DNA of 64,000 nucleotides. Source: Stutzerimonas stutzeri (lineage in GTDB: Bacteria; Pseudomonadota; Gammaproteobacteria; Pseudomonadales; Pseudomonadaceae). Positions within the stretch are counted from its first letter, which is position 1; each line of letters opens with the position of its first letter. The notes beneath the pieces were generated by a model. The model did no database searches and was not told the origin of the DNA. It saw only the letters and a program-made list of their open reading frames with translations. Position numbers and translations under genes: made by a program. Below, piece by piece: positions 1 to 8,123 of the stretch. The stretch is from positions 1 to 64,000 of the forward strand of contig NZ_POUL01000013.1 in assembly GCF_002890895.1 (NCBI RefSeq), given 5' to 3'.

Positions 1-120
1 GGCCGCAGCGCTATCTACGTCGCAGGCTCAAAGCCTAAGGGTGGATACGGCTTCCTGGCCTTCCCCCGATGATCAGTCGGGAACTATCACCCCAACATAG
101 CGTGGTAGTCGAGATACAAG

Positions 121-146
121 GGTGGATGTCGCTTTCTACATCCACC
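121..146. repeat. Hairpin downstream of the metal-transport operon
   Basis: A 9-bp perfect inverted repeat (GGTGGATGT at 121-129, ACATCCACC at 138-146) encloses an 8-nt loop. It lies about 50 nt past the end of the substrate-binding protein gene, which is read leftward. Similar GTGGAT/ATCCAC words recur near 41-48, 183-194, 5600-5632 and 6303-6341, so it looks like a member of a degenerate dispersed intergenic repeat. It has no U-run, so a terminator role is unproven. The rest of 1-193 holds nothing else I can identify. Confidence 0.5.
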
Positions 147-193
147 GCCACGTCGCATCGAGCTCGATCAATGCATGGATCGCGTGATCCACC

Positions 194-1066
194 CTACCGC
201 TTCAGCGCTGCCATCAGCGTTTCAAGGTTGTGCTCGAACATGCCGAGATAGGTGCTGGCCGGCCCTTCGCTGGCCAGCGCATCGGAGTAAAGGGTGCCGC
301 CGACGTTGGCGCCGGCCTCTTCGGCGATTTGCTCGATCAAGCGCGGATCACGGATATTCTCGACGAACACCGCTCGCACACCTTCGTTGCGTAGTTGACG
401 GATCAACGCCGCCACCTCGGCCGCCGAAGGTTCGTCGTGGGTCGACAGTCCCTGCGGCGCGATGAAATCCAGCTGCCAGGCTTGGCCTAGGTAGCCGAAC
501 GCATCATGACTGGTCACGACCTTGCGCTGACTGGCCGGCAAGCTCGCGATCTGCGCATCGGCCCTCTTCAGCAAGGCATGCAGCCGGCCCAGGTAGGCGT
601 CACGTCGCGCTTCATAGCCTTCACGATGATCCGGGTCGAGTTGCACGAGCGCCTTGGTGATGTTGCGCACGTAGATCTCGGCGTTAATCAGGCTCTGCCA
701 CGCATGCGGATCCGGTACCTGTTCGCCGTCTTCCTCCAGCATCAACGGAACAACGCCCGCACTGGCATTGATGCGCTTTCCCGCAGGATCGCTACTGGCC
801 AGCAGCCGCTCCAACCAAGGTTCGAAACCCAGACCGTTGGCGACGATCAGGTCAGCCCGCAGCAGTGCCTTGGCGTCATCCGGGCTGGGCTCATAAACAT
901 GCGCATCGGCATCCGCGTCGACCAGATTGGTCAGTTCAATCCGATCACCACCGACTTGCTGGGCAAGGTCAGCGAGAATGCTGAAGCTGGTGACGACATT
1001 GAGCTTTTCCTCGGCATGCAGTGAAAGCGGCAGCCACAGCGTGAGCACAAAAAACAGGTATCGCAT
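194..1066 (-). CDS. Metal (Zn/Mn) ABC transporter periplasmic binding protein
   Basis: This 290-residue protein captures a divalent metal in the periplasm and hands it to the membrane permease encoded just upstream. An N-terminal signal peptide (residues 1-18, cut near LHA-EE) precedes a ZnuA/TroA-type fold. Likely metal ligands are His56 (DAHVYEP), His121 (PDPHAW), His187 (TSHDAF) and Asp262 (YSDAL). The long His/Asp-rich loop of classical ZnuA is absent, which fits the AztC-type zinc or MntC-type proteins better than E. coli ZnuA. It is the last gene of a three-gene leftward operon, 9 nt after the permease. A Zur-like box at the operon head favours zinc, but manganese cannot be excluded from sequence. 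Confidence 0.88.
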   Translation of the reverse strand: MRYLFFVLTLWLPLSLHAEEKLNVVTSFSILADLAQQVGGDRIELTNLVDADADAHVYEPSPDDAKALLRADLIVANGLGFEPWLERLLASSDPAGKRINASAGVVPLMLEEDGEQVPDPHAWQSLINAEIYVRNITKALVQLDPDHREGYEARRDAYLGRLHALLKRADAQIASLPASQRKVVTSHDAFGYLGQAWQLDFIAPQGLSTHDEPSAAEVAALIRQLRNEGVRAVFVENIRDPRLIEQIAEEAGANVGGTLYSDALASEGPASTYLGMFEHNLETLMAALKR

Positions 1067-1075
1067 GGTGAAACC

Positions 1076-1939
1076 TCAGACGGTGATGGGAAAAGCGCGC
1101 GAGCGCAGCAGGCCTTGAACAGGCCCAGCCACGACCGAAAACAGATAGAAGGCGCCGGCTAGCAGCACGATGCACGGCCCACTGGGCAGGCTGGCATGGA
1201 AGGAGAGCAGCAGCCCCAGCCATACGCACACGGCCCCAATCAGCGCGGCCAGCGGCAGCAGCACCGGCAACCGTCTGCTCCAGAAGCGCGCCGCAGCGGC
1301 AGGCAACATCATCAGCCCAACCACCATCAGCGCGCCGATGGCCTGGAAGCCAATAACCAGATTGAGCACGACCAGCGTGAGAAAGGCCGCGTGTGCCAAC
1401 GGCCCGAAGCGGCTGACGCTACGCAGAAACAGTGGATCAAGGCTATCCAGCGCCAGAGCGCGGTAAGTCAGTGCAAGTACCAGTAGGCTGAACACAGCCG
1501 TGCCGAGCATGCCCACCAGTGTGGTCATGTCGACCGCCAGTGCCGAGCCAAACAACAGGTGCAACAGGTCCAGCTTGCGACCCGCCAGTCCGAGCAGCAA
1601 CACGCCACTGGCGAGCGAAATGGGATAGAGCGCGGCCAGACTGGCGTCTTCACGTAGGCCAGTTCGCCGACTGACCCAGGCCGCCGCTCCCGCCATTCCC
1701 AGCCCGGCCACGAGGCCGCCGAGGGTCAGCGCCGGCAGACTCAAACCAAACAACCAGAACGCCAATGCCGCGCCGGGCAAGATGCCGTGGGCGATGGCAT
1801 CTCCGATCAGGCTCATCCGCCTGAGGATGAGAAACACACCCAGTGGTCCGGCACTGCAGGCCAGCGCCACGCCACCAAACAAGGCGCGACGCATAAAGGC
1901 GAACTCAGCAAATGGCGACCACAGTAGATCGAGCGTCAC
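1076..1939 (-). CDS. Metal ABC transporter permease (ZnuB/AztB family)
   Basis: An integral inner-membrane permease of the ABC-3 family, about 287 residues with roughly eight hydrophobic segments. The motif around LILRRMSLIGDAIAHGILPG is the usual family signature near the N terminus. The reading frame is open to 1999, but the better start is the GTG at 1939: it overlaps the TGA of the upstream ATPase gene as GTGA, a typical translational-coupling arrangement, and puts the hydrophobic segments at the usual distance. It would form the channel with the ATPase (1936-2613) and receive metal from the binding protein (194-1066). Confidence 0.87.
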   Translation of the reverse strand: MTLDLLWSPFAEFAFMRRALFGGVALACSAGPLGVFLILRRMSLIGDAIAHGILPGAALAFWLFGLSLPALTLGGLVAGLGMAGAAAWVSRRTGLREDASLAALYPISLASGVLLLGLAGRKLDLLHLLFGSALAVDMTTLVGMLGTAVFSLLVLALTYRALALDSLDPLFLRSVSRFGPLAHAAFLTLVVLNLVIGFQAIGALMVVGLMMLPAAAARFWSRRLPVLLPLAALIGAVCVWLGLLLSFHASLPSGPCIVLLAGAFYLFSVVAGPVQGLLRSRAFPITV

Positions 1940-2613
1940 GCGACCTGCCCAAGCCGTTGACGGTCGGCCATGAACTGCTGGATGGGCGCGGCGATGCACC
2001 CGTTGCGCGCGATCAGCAAGCCGCCGCAGCGCTTTTCGCTAAGACCTGCAAGGTTGTGGCTGACGAGGACCAGAGTCCTTCCCTGCTGCCGCCAGCGCTC
2101 AATATGCTGCCAGAGCAAACGCAGCCCCACGTCATCCAGCGCCGCCTCTGGCTCATCCAGCAACAGCACCTGGGCGTCAGTCAGACTCAGACGCGCCAAC
2201 AGCGCCCGCTGCAATTCCCCGCCGGACAAAGCGTGCAGGCCCTGGCTCTGCAAATCCAATAGGCCCCAATCCGTCAACGCTTGTTTCAAGCGTGTCTGGC
2301 GCTCGGCACGCCCGAGACGGCTACGCCAGAAACCGCCGCTGACCAGTTCGGCCAGGCGAATCGGAAATTGCCGGTCGACATGCTGCTGTTGAGGCAAATA
2401 AGACACCCCACCCAGAAGTGGAACGCCAATATCGACCCGACCCGCAACTGGACGATCAAGGCCGGCGATGACCTTGAGCAGACTGCTCTTACCGGAACCA
2501 TTGCTCCCGATCACGGCCGTCAGGCTTCCAGCCTCCAGCGCCAGATCCAGCGGCGGTGTCAGCGCTCGCCCACCCGCGCCCCATTGCAAACCCTGGAATT
2601 GAATCATCATCAC
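1936..2613 (-). CDS. Metal ABC transporter ATP-binding protein
   Basis: A 225-residue ABC ATPase that powers metal import. Visible motifs in order are Walker A GSNGSGKS (about residues 36-43), Q-loop YLPQQQ, signature LSGGELQ, Walker B VLLLDEPEAALD and the switch His in LVSH. The length matches compact metal-type ATPases such as AztA; the C-terminal extension of E. coli ZnuC is missing. The start is one of three adjacent ATG codons at 2613-2605. It is the first gene of the operon, downstream of a Zur-like palindrome, and its stop overlaps the permease start. Confidence 0.87.
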   Translation of the reverse strand: MMMIQFQGLQWGAGGRALTPPLDLALEAGSLTAVIGSNGSGKSSLLKVIAGLDRPVAGRVDIGVPLLGGVSYLPQQQHVDRQFPIRLAELVSGGFWRSRLGRAERQTRLKQALTDWGLLDLQSQGLHALSGGELQRALLARLSLTDAQVLLLDEPEAALDDVGLRLLWQHIERWRQQGRTLVLVSHNLAGLSEKRCGGLLIARNGCIAAPIQQFMADRQRLGQVA

Positions 2614-2677
2614 CTCGGATATTTCGGCACCCGCAACACACCGTTCGACCGTACAAGCGGAAGCGCCTAATGTACTG

Positions 2678-2690
2678 GTTATAACATAAC
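2678..2690. promoter_or_regulatory. Zur-like operator
   Basis: GTTAT-AAC-ATAAC is a perfect 5+5 palindrome with a 3-nt centre, 65 nt upstream of the ATPase start, in an AT-rich patch of an otherwise GC-rich gap. It resembles gammaproteobacterial Zur boxes built on GTTATA/TATAAC. Assigning it to Zur is an inference from motif and the downstream metal importer. Confidence 0.6.
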
Positions 2691-3021
2691 ATTATGCGCA
2701 TCGAGATCGTCCCGCACAACGGCGATATGCACCGCTAGGGATTGAGGCGCAGCGCGGCGAGCCAGGCGGCACTAGGTACGAGTTGGAAAACGGATAGCGG
2801 GCCGACCAGCACCGTATGCAGCCTCAAACGAACGAGACAGAAATTGGTGGGCTTTTTTGACTTAACGCTGGATGGCGGGACGTTTAGCGAAGCGCTGTCC
2901 GAAGGAGATAGAGCTCAGTGCAGAGCTGATAGAAAGGTGAGCGCGGACGCGAGAGCGGCGCCTTCAGCGGCTCGGCCGTCAGAGACGCACCGAGCCAATT
3001 CCATTTGAAGCTGGAAGAACG
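2691..3021. other. Intergenic stretch with no recognised gene
   Basis: This lies between the divergent metal operon promoter and the 3' end of the GntR gene. An 88-codon plus-strand frame (2742-3008) is open but has low-complexity composition, no convincing ribosome-binding site and no recognisable motif, so I do not call it a gene. No terminator with a clear U-run was found. Confidence 0.5.
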
Positions 3022-3777
3022 CTAGCGGGCTGTACGCGGCTTTTTCTTGGCCAGGGCCAGATGCGAAAACACCGCATGGAGATCATCCGACGCGCTGTCT
3101 TCATCGAGGTTGAGCTTGCTGTCGATGTGATCCATGTGATGCATCATCAGGCGCACCGCCTTTTCGCTGTCTCGAGCGGCGATGGCGTCGATCAGCTCGT
3201 TGTGCTCATCGAACGAGCAATGCGAGCGGTTGCCGCTTTCGTACTGCGCGATGATCAGCGAGGTCTGCGACACCAGGCTGCGCTGGAAGCTCACCAGCGG
3301 CGCGTTCTTCGCCGCCTCGGCCAGCTTCAGATGAAACTCCCCGGAAAGACGGATTCCAGCGCCACGATCGCCGCGGGCGAAACAGTCCTGCTCGTCGGTC
3401 ACCATTTGCCGCAGCTCGCTCAGCTGCTCAGCGCTGGCATGTTGCACGGCCAGCTCGGTAATCGCGCGTTCCACCATGCGCCGGGCAAAGAAGATCTGCC
3501 GCGCTTCATCGACGCTCGGGCTGGCAACTACCGCGCCGCGATTGGGCCGCAGCAGCACCACGCCTTCATGGGCAAGCCGTGACAAGGCGCGACGAATGAT
3601 GGTGCGACTCACGCCGAAAATCTCGCCCAACGCCTCTTCGCTGAGCTTGGTGCCCGGCGCCAGGCGCTGTTCAAGGATTGCATCAAAGATGTGGGCGTAA
3701 ACGATGTCGTCCTGTGTCCCGGTACGGGCCTTGCCGCTTCGTGTCGGCTTTTTCAGAGGCTGCAACTGTTCGTTCAT
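3022..3777 (-). CDS. GntR-family (FadR/FCD) regulator of purine catabolism
   Basis: A 251-residue transcription factor. The N-terminal winged helix (about residues 22-90) has the GntR pattern LAPGTKLSEEALGEIFGVSRTIIR; the C-terminal FCD ligand domain (about 95-225) includes ARRMVERAITELA, GEFHLKLAEAA and FDEHNELIDAI. FCD domains often bind small carboxylates through a metal held by Asp/His residues. It is divergent from the AzgA-type permease, and perfect TTGT-NN-ACAA palindromes sit on both sides of the shared gap, as expected for an autoregulated local regulator. PAO1 appears to carry a comparable gene beside its purine cluster. The inducer is unknown; urate, allantoin or a ureide are reasonable guesses. 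Confidence 0.85.
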   Translation of the reverse strand: MNEQLQPLKKPTRSGKARTGTQDDIVYAHIFDAILEQRLAPGTKLSEEALGEIFGVSRTIIRRALSRLAHEGVVLLRPNRGAVVASPSVDEARQIFFARRMVERAITELAVQHASAEQLSELRQMVTDEQDCFARGDRGAGIRLSGEFHLKLAEAAKNAPLVSFQRSLVSQTSLIIAQYESGNRSHCSFDEHNELIDAIAARDSEKAVRLMMHHMDHIDSKLNLDEDSASDDLHAVFSHLALAKKKPRTAR

Positions 3778-3876
3778 GGTGACTCGCGTCGGAATTGTCG
3801 GCAGATCGAACTTTACTGCCTTTCGTTACGCAGCTGGGAGTCGCCAACAGCGAAACAAGGAAATAAAGCGCTTTTT

Positions 3877-3888
3877 ATTGTGCACAAT
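3877..3888. promoter_or_regulatory. Operator-like palindrome A (gntR side)
   Basis: ATTGTGCACAAT is a perfect 12-bp palindrome of the TTGT-NN-ACAA class, 100 nt upstream of the gntR start. An identical 12-mer lies at 14975-14986, before the distal NCS2 permease. Confidence 0.65.
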
Positions 3889-4009
3889 CAGTGAATCCAG
3901 AAATATTCCAGAATGTCGAGAAGACGCCCTACTTCGTGCTCTTTCACCTCAACATTGCTTAGCGGGAACAGCGAATACGCCATAGTCACCGAAATGCCTG
4001 TTGCATTTC

Positions 4010-4019
4010 TTGTATACAA
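4010..4019. promoter_or_regulatory. Operator-like palindrome B (permease side)
   Basis: TTGTATACAA is a perfect 10-bp palindrome, identical to the one before puuE at 7116-7125. It lies between the candidate -35 and -10 of the permease promoter, a position suited to repression. Confidence 0.65.
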
Positions 4020-4145
4020 AAGCATAATCGCGTCAAGCCTTTCTGACCTTTCGGTCAACAAACCGAATGAAAGCGCCCCACCATCACCTGCCCTCGAGAG
4101 CCACTGCTCTAGGTGATAGACAACAAGAACGATGAGGAACACCTT

Positions 4146-5492
4146 GTGGAAACCACCAAGCAGGAACAGCCGGCCCTCGGCCTGCAGCCGAAAAACCCCG
4201 GCTTGCTCGACCGATTCTTCAAACTCAGTGCTCACCGAACCACTATCAAGACAGAGTTGCTAGCCGGCCTGACGACCTTCGTCACCATGGCTTACATCAT
4301 CTTCGTCAACCCGAACATCATGGCCGATGCGGGTATCGACCACGGCGCCGCATTCGTCGCCACCTGCATCGGGGCGGCCCTCGGCTGCCTCCTGATGGGC
4401 CTGTACGCCAACTGGCCGGTGGGCCTGGCACCGGGCATGGGCCTCAACGCGTTCTTCACCTATACCGTGGTCGGTGAGATGGGCTACAGCTGGGAGATCG
4501 CCCTTGGCGCGGTGTTCATCTCCGGCATCCTGTTCATGATCATGAGCCTGTCCCGCCTGCGCGAATGGTTGCTCAACAGCATTCCAATGAGTCTGCGCTT
4601 CGCCATGGGCGCCGGGGTCGGGTTGTTTCTAGGGCTGATTGGCCTCAAGACCGCAGGCATCGTTGTCGACAGCCCGGCCACCCTGCTGACCATGGGTTCG
4701 TTCGGCGAGCCCACTGCCCTGCTCGCGGCGGTGTGCTTCCTGATGATCGCCGTGCTCAGCCACCGCAACGTCTTCGGTGCCATCCTGCTGAGCATGCTGG
4801 TGGTGACCGGCATCGGCTGGGCAATGGGTCTGGTCGAGTACAACGGCGTGGTGTCGATGCCGCCCAGCCTGGCGCCGACCTGGCTGGCGATGGATATCGC
4901 CGGCGCGCTGAATGTCGCGATGGTCAGCGTGATCCTCGCGTTCCTCTTCGTGAACATGTTCGATACCGCCGGCACCCTGATGGGCGTCGCGCACCGTGCG
5001 CACCTGGTGGATGAGGACGGCAAGATCCAGAACCTCTCCCGCGCGCTGAAAGCCGACAGCACGTCCAGCGTCGTGGGTGCCTTCGTAGGCTGTCCGCCGG
5101 TGACCAGCTATGTGGAAAGCGCTTCAGGCGTTGCCGCGGGCGGACGCACCGGCTTGACTGCGGTGACCGTCGGCGCACTGTTCCTTATCGCGATGTTCTT
5201 CGCGCCGCTGGCCGGCATGATCCCTGCCTATGCAACTGCGGGGGCGTTGATTTACGTCGCGATGCTGATGATGAGCGGTCTGGCCAATATCGACTGGAAG
5301 GATCACACCGACACCATTCCGGCTATCGTCACCGTGGTGATGATGCCGCTGACCTTCTCCATCGCCAATGGCATCGCGCTGGGGTTCCTGACCTATGCGA
5401 CGCTCAAGCTGCTGACCGGACAGCGCGACAAGGTTTCGATCAGCCTGTACGTGTTGTGTGTGATCTTCATCGCCAAGTTCGCCTTTCTTTAA
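4146..5492 (+). CDS. AzgA-type NCS2 purine permease
   Basis: An inner-membrane symporter of about 448 residues with 12 or more hydrophobic segments. It belongs to the AzgA/GhxP/AdeP branch of NCS2, which imports adenine, guanine or hypoxanthine. Supporting motifs are ELLAGLTTFVTMAYIIFVNP, APGMGLNAFFTYTVV, NMFDTAGTLMGV and GCPPVTSYVESASGVAAGGRTGLTAV (split motif region). The frame is open from a GTG at 4113, but the GTG at 4146 follows a good AGGAA with about 8-nt spacing, so I prefer it. The gene is divergent from the GntR regulator with an operator-like palindrome in its promoter. Substrate within the purines is not decidable here. Confidence 0.85.
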   Translation: METTKQEQPALGLQPKNPGLLDRFFKLSAHRTTIKTELLAGLTTFVTMAYIIFVNPNIMADAGIDHGAAFVATCIGAALGCLLMGLYANWPVGLAPGMGLNAFFTYTVVGEMGYSWEIALGAVFISGILFMIMSLSRLREWLLNSIPMSLRFAMGAGVGLFLGLIGLKTAGIVVDSPATLLTMGSFGEPTALLAAVCFLMIAVLSHRNVFGAILLSMLVVTGIGWAMGLVEYNGVVSMPPSLAPTWLAMDIAGALNVAMVSVILAFLFVNMFDTAGTLMGVAHRAHLVDEDGKIQNLSRALKADSTSSVVGAFVGCPPVTSYVESASGVAAGGRTGLTAVTVGALFLIAMFFAPLAGMIPAYATAGALIYVAMLMMSGLANIDWKDHTDTIPAIVTVVMMPLTFSIANGIALGFLTYATLKLLTGQRDKVSISLYVLCVIFIAKFAFL

Positions 5493-5507
5493 TCAGGCGA
5501 ACCAGTG

Positions 5508-5536
5508 GCCCCACCGTTCCGGCGGTGGGGCTTTTT
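5508..5536 (+). terminator. Rho-independent terminator after the purine permease
   Basis: GCCCCACCG (5508-5516) and CGGTGGGGC (5523-5531) form a 9-bp perfect stem followed by TTTTT, 16 nt past the permease stop. Confidence 0.9.
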
Positions 5537-5663
5537 GACGTTTTGAAGCCTGCGGATTGCGGTTGGAAGAACTGTAATGATGCAACCTGATCCACCCCCG
5601 CAGCCGCGTGGTAGCCCAATCCACGCTACCTACATTTTCTAATTGCTACCGAGGAGTGCCGAA

Positions 5664-6290
5664 ATGAGCCTGGAAACCTGGTTGTTGTTTGCGAGCGCGG
5701 CGCTGGTGGTCATCCTGATCCCCGGCCCGCTGTCGCTGCTGATGATCAGCAACAGTCTCAACTACGGACTCCGCCGTTCCTGGCCGGCCTTCGTCGGCGG
5801 GGTTAGCGCCTCGATCTGCCTGCTCTGCGCCTCGGCGTTGGGCCTTGGGGCGCTGCTGCTGGCGTCGGAGCAGGTATTCAGCGTTCTGAAAATCATCGGC
5901 GCCTTCTACTTGTTTTATCTGGCCTGGCAGAGCTGGCAGGAATCGCGCCGCCCCGCCAACGCGCCCAGTGTGGCGACCGCTGAGGTCAGCCCGCGCTTTC
6001 GCCAGCTGTTCTGGCGCGCGTTTGGCCTGGGCGCCAGCAACCCGAAGGACATCCTGTTCTTTGCGGCCTTCCTGCCGCAATTCCTCAGTGCGGATCGGCC
6101 CTTCATGCCGCAGCTACTGGTGATGATCCTGACCTGGGCGGTGCTGGACCTCTGCTGCAAGCTGGCGTACGGGCTGGGGGCGCATGGCGCGGCGCGCTAC
6201 CTGCGCACCGGGAAGGGGCAGGTTTGGTTCAACCGAACCAGCGCTGCGCTGTTTGGAAGCGCGGGAGCGGCTTCCTTGATGAGTCGGTGA
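5664..6290 (+). CDS. LysE/RhtB-family exporter
   Basis: A 208-residue membrane protein with about six hydrophobic segments and the family pattern near the N terminus (VILIPGPLSLLMISNSLNYG) plus LGASNPKDILFFAAFLPQF in the middle. Family members export amino acids or related metabolites. The frame extends to a TTG at 5643, but the ATG at 5664 has GAGGAG about 7 nt upstream and gives the usual family N terminus. It stands alone between two terminators and is probably not part of the purine pathway. Confidence 0.85.
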   Translation: MSLETWLLFASAALVVILIPGPLSLLMISNSLNYGLRRSWPAFVGGVSASICLLCASALGLGALLLASEQVFSVLKIIGAFYLFYLAWQSWQESRRPANAPSVATAEVSPRFRQLFWRAFGLGASNPKDILFFAAFLPQFLSADRPFMPQLLVMILTWAVLDLCCKLAYGLGAHGAARYLRTGKGQVWFNRTSAALFGSAGAASLMSR

Positions 6291-6377
6291 GGGTTCCATG
6301 AAGCGGTGGGTAGGCTTCGCGCTAGCCACCCTACCGGCCTGCGCCAACAGCGGTCAGACACCACCGAACGCCACCTC

Positions 6378-6403
6378 AAAAAAAACCCGCCATAGAGGCG
6401 GGT
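6378..6403 (-). terminator. Terminator of uraH (minus strand)
   Basis: On the minus strand ACCCGCC (6403-6397), a 5-nt loop and GGCGGGT (6391-6385) are followed by a run of T (A at 6378-6385 on the plus strand). It lies about 75 nt past the uraH stop. Confidence 0.85.
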
Positions 6404-6478
6404 CGGGGACTCAGGGGAGTCAAGGTTTCACGCATGGGAGAGGTAACCGCCGTACCGATAACGGCACGGCAGGTGCCA

Positions 6479-6832
6479 TCAGCTGCCTCGATAGGTCGAG
6501 TAGCTGTACGGCGAAATCAGTAGCGGCACGTGGTAATGATCCTGCTCGGCGCTGATGCCGAAGCGCAGTACCACCACATCGAGAAAAGCCGGCTCGGGCA
6601 GCGTTACGCCGCGTCCGCGGTAATAGTCGCCCGCCGAGAACTGCAGCTGATAGACGCCGGAACGATAGTCGTCACCGTCCAGCAGAGGTGAGTCGCAGCG
6701 GCCATCGCTGTTGGTCTGGCGCGTGGTCACCAGCTCCAGGCGTTCGCCTTCAACGCGATAGAGTTCAATGCGGATATTGCTGCCTGGGCAGCCGTGAGCG
6801 GCATCCAGTACATGAGTAGTCAAACGTCCCAT
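6479..6832 (-). CDS. uraH: 5-hydroxyisourate hydrolase
   Basis: A 117-residue transthyretin-related enzyme that hydrolyses 5-hydroxyisourate, the product of urate oxidation, to OHCU. Diagnostic features are the N-terminal GRLTTHVLD with catalytic His7, an Arg in SDGRCDSP, His in DHYHVPLL, and the C-terminal tetrapeptide YRGS that marks hydrolases as opposed to transthyretins. The ATG at 6832 gives the family-standard N terminus. The frame stays open to 6943, and the strongest Shine-Dalgarno-like stretch (AGGAGG) lies about 35 nt upstream of 6832, so a slightly longer form is possible. It is divergent from puuE across a region with two operator-like palindromes. Confidence 0.93.
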   Translation of the reverse strand: MGRLTTHVLDAAHGCPGSNIRIELYRVEGERLELVTTRQTNSDGRCDSPLLDGDDYRSGVYQLQFSAGDYYRGRGVTLPEPAFLDVVVLRFGISAEQDHYHVPLLISPYSYSTYRGS

Positions 6833-6945
6833 AGATTCCAGCATCAGCGATTGGCCGCCAATGCCCGCCTCCTCTTGGTGTGTGAGTGGTGGAGTGAGTC
6901 GAGCATAGCATCCCGCAAGAAAAAACAAAGACAGTTTCTGCAAAA

Positions 6946-6957
6946 ATTGTACACAAT
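6946..6957. promoter_or_regulatory. Operator-like palindrome C (uraH side)
   Basis: ATTGTACACAAT keeps the TTGT-NN-ACAA arms, with only the central dinucleotide asymmetric. It is 114 nt upstream of the uraH start. Confidence 0.6.
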
Positions 6958-7115
6958 TTATAAATCCTCACCTTGGCTCAGTTCCTGCTGGTCAGCATCG
7001 GATGGCAAGGCTCTGGCCGGCAGAATATGCAATGAACGCTATGAGGTGAATGCCAAGACCCCAGGTTCAGACGGTCGGCTTGTCGAGATTTTTGATTTAC
7101 AAACTGCAAAACGTT

Positions 7116-7125
7116 TTGTATACAA
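7116..7125. promoter_or_regulatory. Operator-like palindrome D (puuE side)
   Basis: TTGTATACAA is identical to palindrome B and overlaps the candidate -10 of the puuE promoter, 66 nt before the puuE start. Confidence 0.65.
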
Positions 7126-7190
7126 TTGAGCCATGACGGTTGCCTGCACTTTACAGCGGCAACCCGCGGATCAAACAAGGAATAACAACA

Positions 7191-8123
7191 GTGAGCGCAG
7201 ACTACCCTCGCGACCTCATCGGCTATGCCGAGAATCCACCCCATCCGCAATGGCCGGGCAATGCCCGTATCGCCCTGTCGTTCGTGCTCAACTACGAAGA
7301 AGGCGGCGAGCGTTGCGTGCTGCATGGCGACAAGGAATCCGAAGCCTTCCTGTCCGAGATGGTTTCAGCCCAGCCCCTGCAGGGCGTGCGCAACATGAGC
7401 ATGGAGTCGCTCTACGAATACGGAAGCCGTGCCGGGGTGTGGCGCCTGCTCAAGCTGTTCCGCAAGAACGACATTCCGCTCACGATCTTCGCCGTAGCGA
7501 TGGCCGCGCAGCGTCACCCGGACGTAATCAAGGCCATGGCCGCCGACGGGCACGAGATCTGCAGTCATGGCTATCGCTGGATCGACTACCAGTACATGGA
7601 TGAAGCGCAAGAGCGCGAGCACATGCAGGAAGCCATCCGCATCCTTACCGACATCACTGGCGAGCGTCCGCTGGGCTGGTACACCGGCCGCACCGGGCCG
7701 AATACTCGCCGGCTGGTGCGCGAGGAAGGCGGCTTCCTCTATGACTCCGATACTTATGACGACGACCTGCCCTACTGGGACCCGGAATCGACGCCCGACA
7801 AGCCACACCTGGTGATCCCCTACACGCTGGACACCAACGACATGCGTTTCACCCAAGTGCAGGGCTTCAATACCGGTGACGACTTCTTCAATTACCTGAA
7901 GGATGCGTTCGACGTGCTCTATGCCGAAGGCTGTGAAGGCGCGCCGAAAATGCTGTCCATTGGCATGCACTGCCGCTTGCTGGGCCGTCCCGCACGTCTT
8001 GCCGCGCTGCAGCGCTTCATCGAGTACGCCAAGGGCCACGAGCAGGTGTGGTTCGCCCGCCGTGTCGACATAGCCCGCCACTGGCACTCGACTCACCCGC
8101 TTACTCAGGAACGCAGCCTATGA
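7191..8123 (+). CDS. puuE: Allantoinase PuuE (polysaccharide deacetylase family)
   Basis: A 310-residue cytosolic enzyme that opens allantoin to allantoate. It belongs to the metal-independent allantoinases that descend from polysaccharide deacetylases, not the amidohydrolase AllB type. Family stretches seen are YPRDLIGYAENPPHPQWPG, LNYEEGGERCVLHGD, HEICSHGYRWIDYQ and GWYTGRTGPNTRRLV. The GTG at 7191 is preferred because AAGGAA lies 8 nt upstream; a TTG at 7140 in the same frame lacks support. It heads a plus-strand operon and overlaps uraD by ATGA. Confidence 0.93.
   Translation: MSADYPRDLIGYAENPPHPQWPGNARIALSFVLNYEEGGERCVLHGDKESEAFLSEMVSAQPLQGVRNMSMESLYEYGSRAGVWRLLKLFRKNDIPLTIFAVAMAAQRHPDVIKAMAADGHEICSHGYRWIDYQYMDEAQEREHMQEAIRILTDITGERPLGWYTGRTGPNTRRLVREEGGFLYDSDTYDDDLPYWDPESTPDKPHLVIPYTLDTNDMRFTQVQGFNTGDDFFNYLKDAFDVLYAEGCEGAPKMLSIGMHCRLLGRPARLAALQRFIEYAKGHEQVWFARRVDIARHWHSTHPLTQERSL

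Larger units (their letters stand above)
3778..4145. promoter_or_regulatory. Divergent gntR / purine permease control region
   Basis: A 368-nt gap between two divergent genes containing two palindromes of the same type (3877-3888 and 4010-4019). A candidate promoter for the permease is TTGCAT at 4001-4006, 16 nt, then CATAAT at 4023-4028, with the second palindrome inside the spacer. The region is AT-richer than flanking coding sequence. Confidence 0.6.
6833..7190. promoter_or_regulatory. Divergent uraH / puuE control region
   Basis: A 358-nt gap between divergent purine genes. It holds palindrome C (6946-6957, uraH side), palindrome D (7116-7125, puuE side) and a candidate puuE promoter TTTACA (7096-7101), 17 nt, TATACA (7119-7124). 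Palindrome D covers the -10 box, again suited to repression. Confidence 0.6.

Noticed and set aside
2742-3008. 88-codon plus-strand frame between the metal operon and the GntR gene
   Set aside because: No ribosome-binding site, odd composition, no similarity I recognise.
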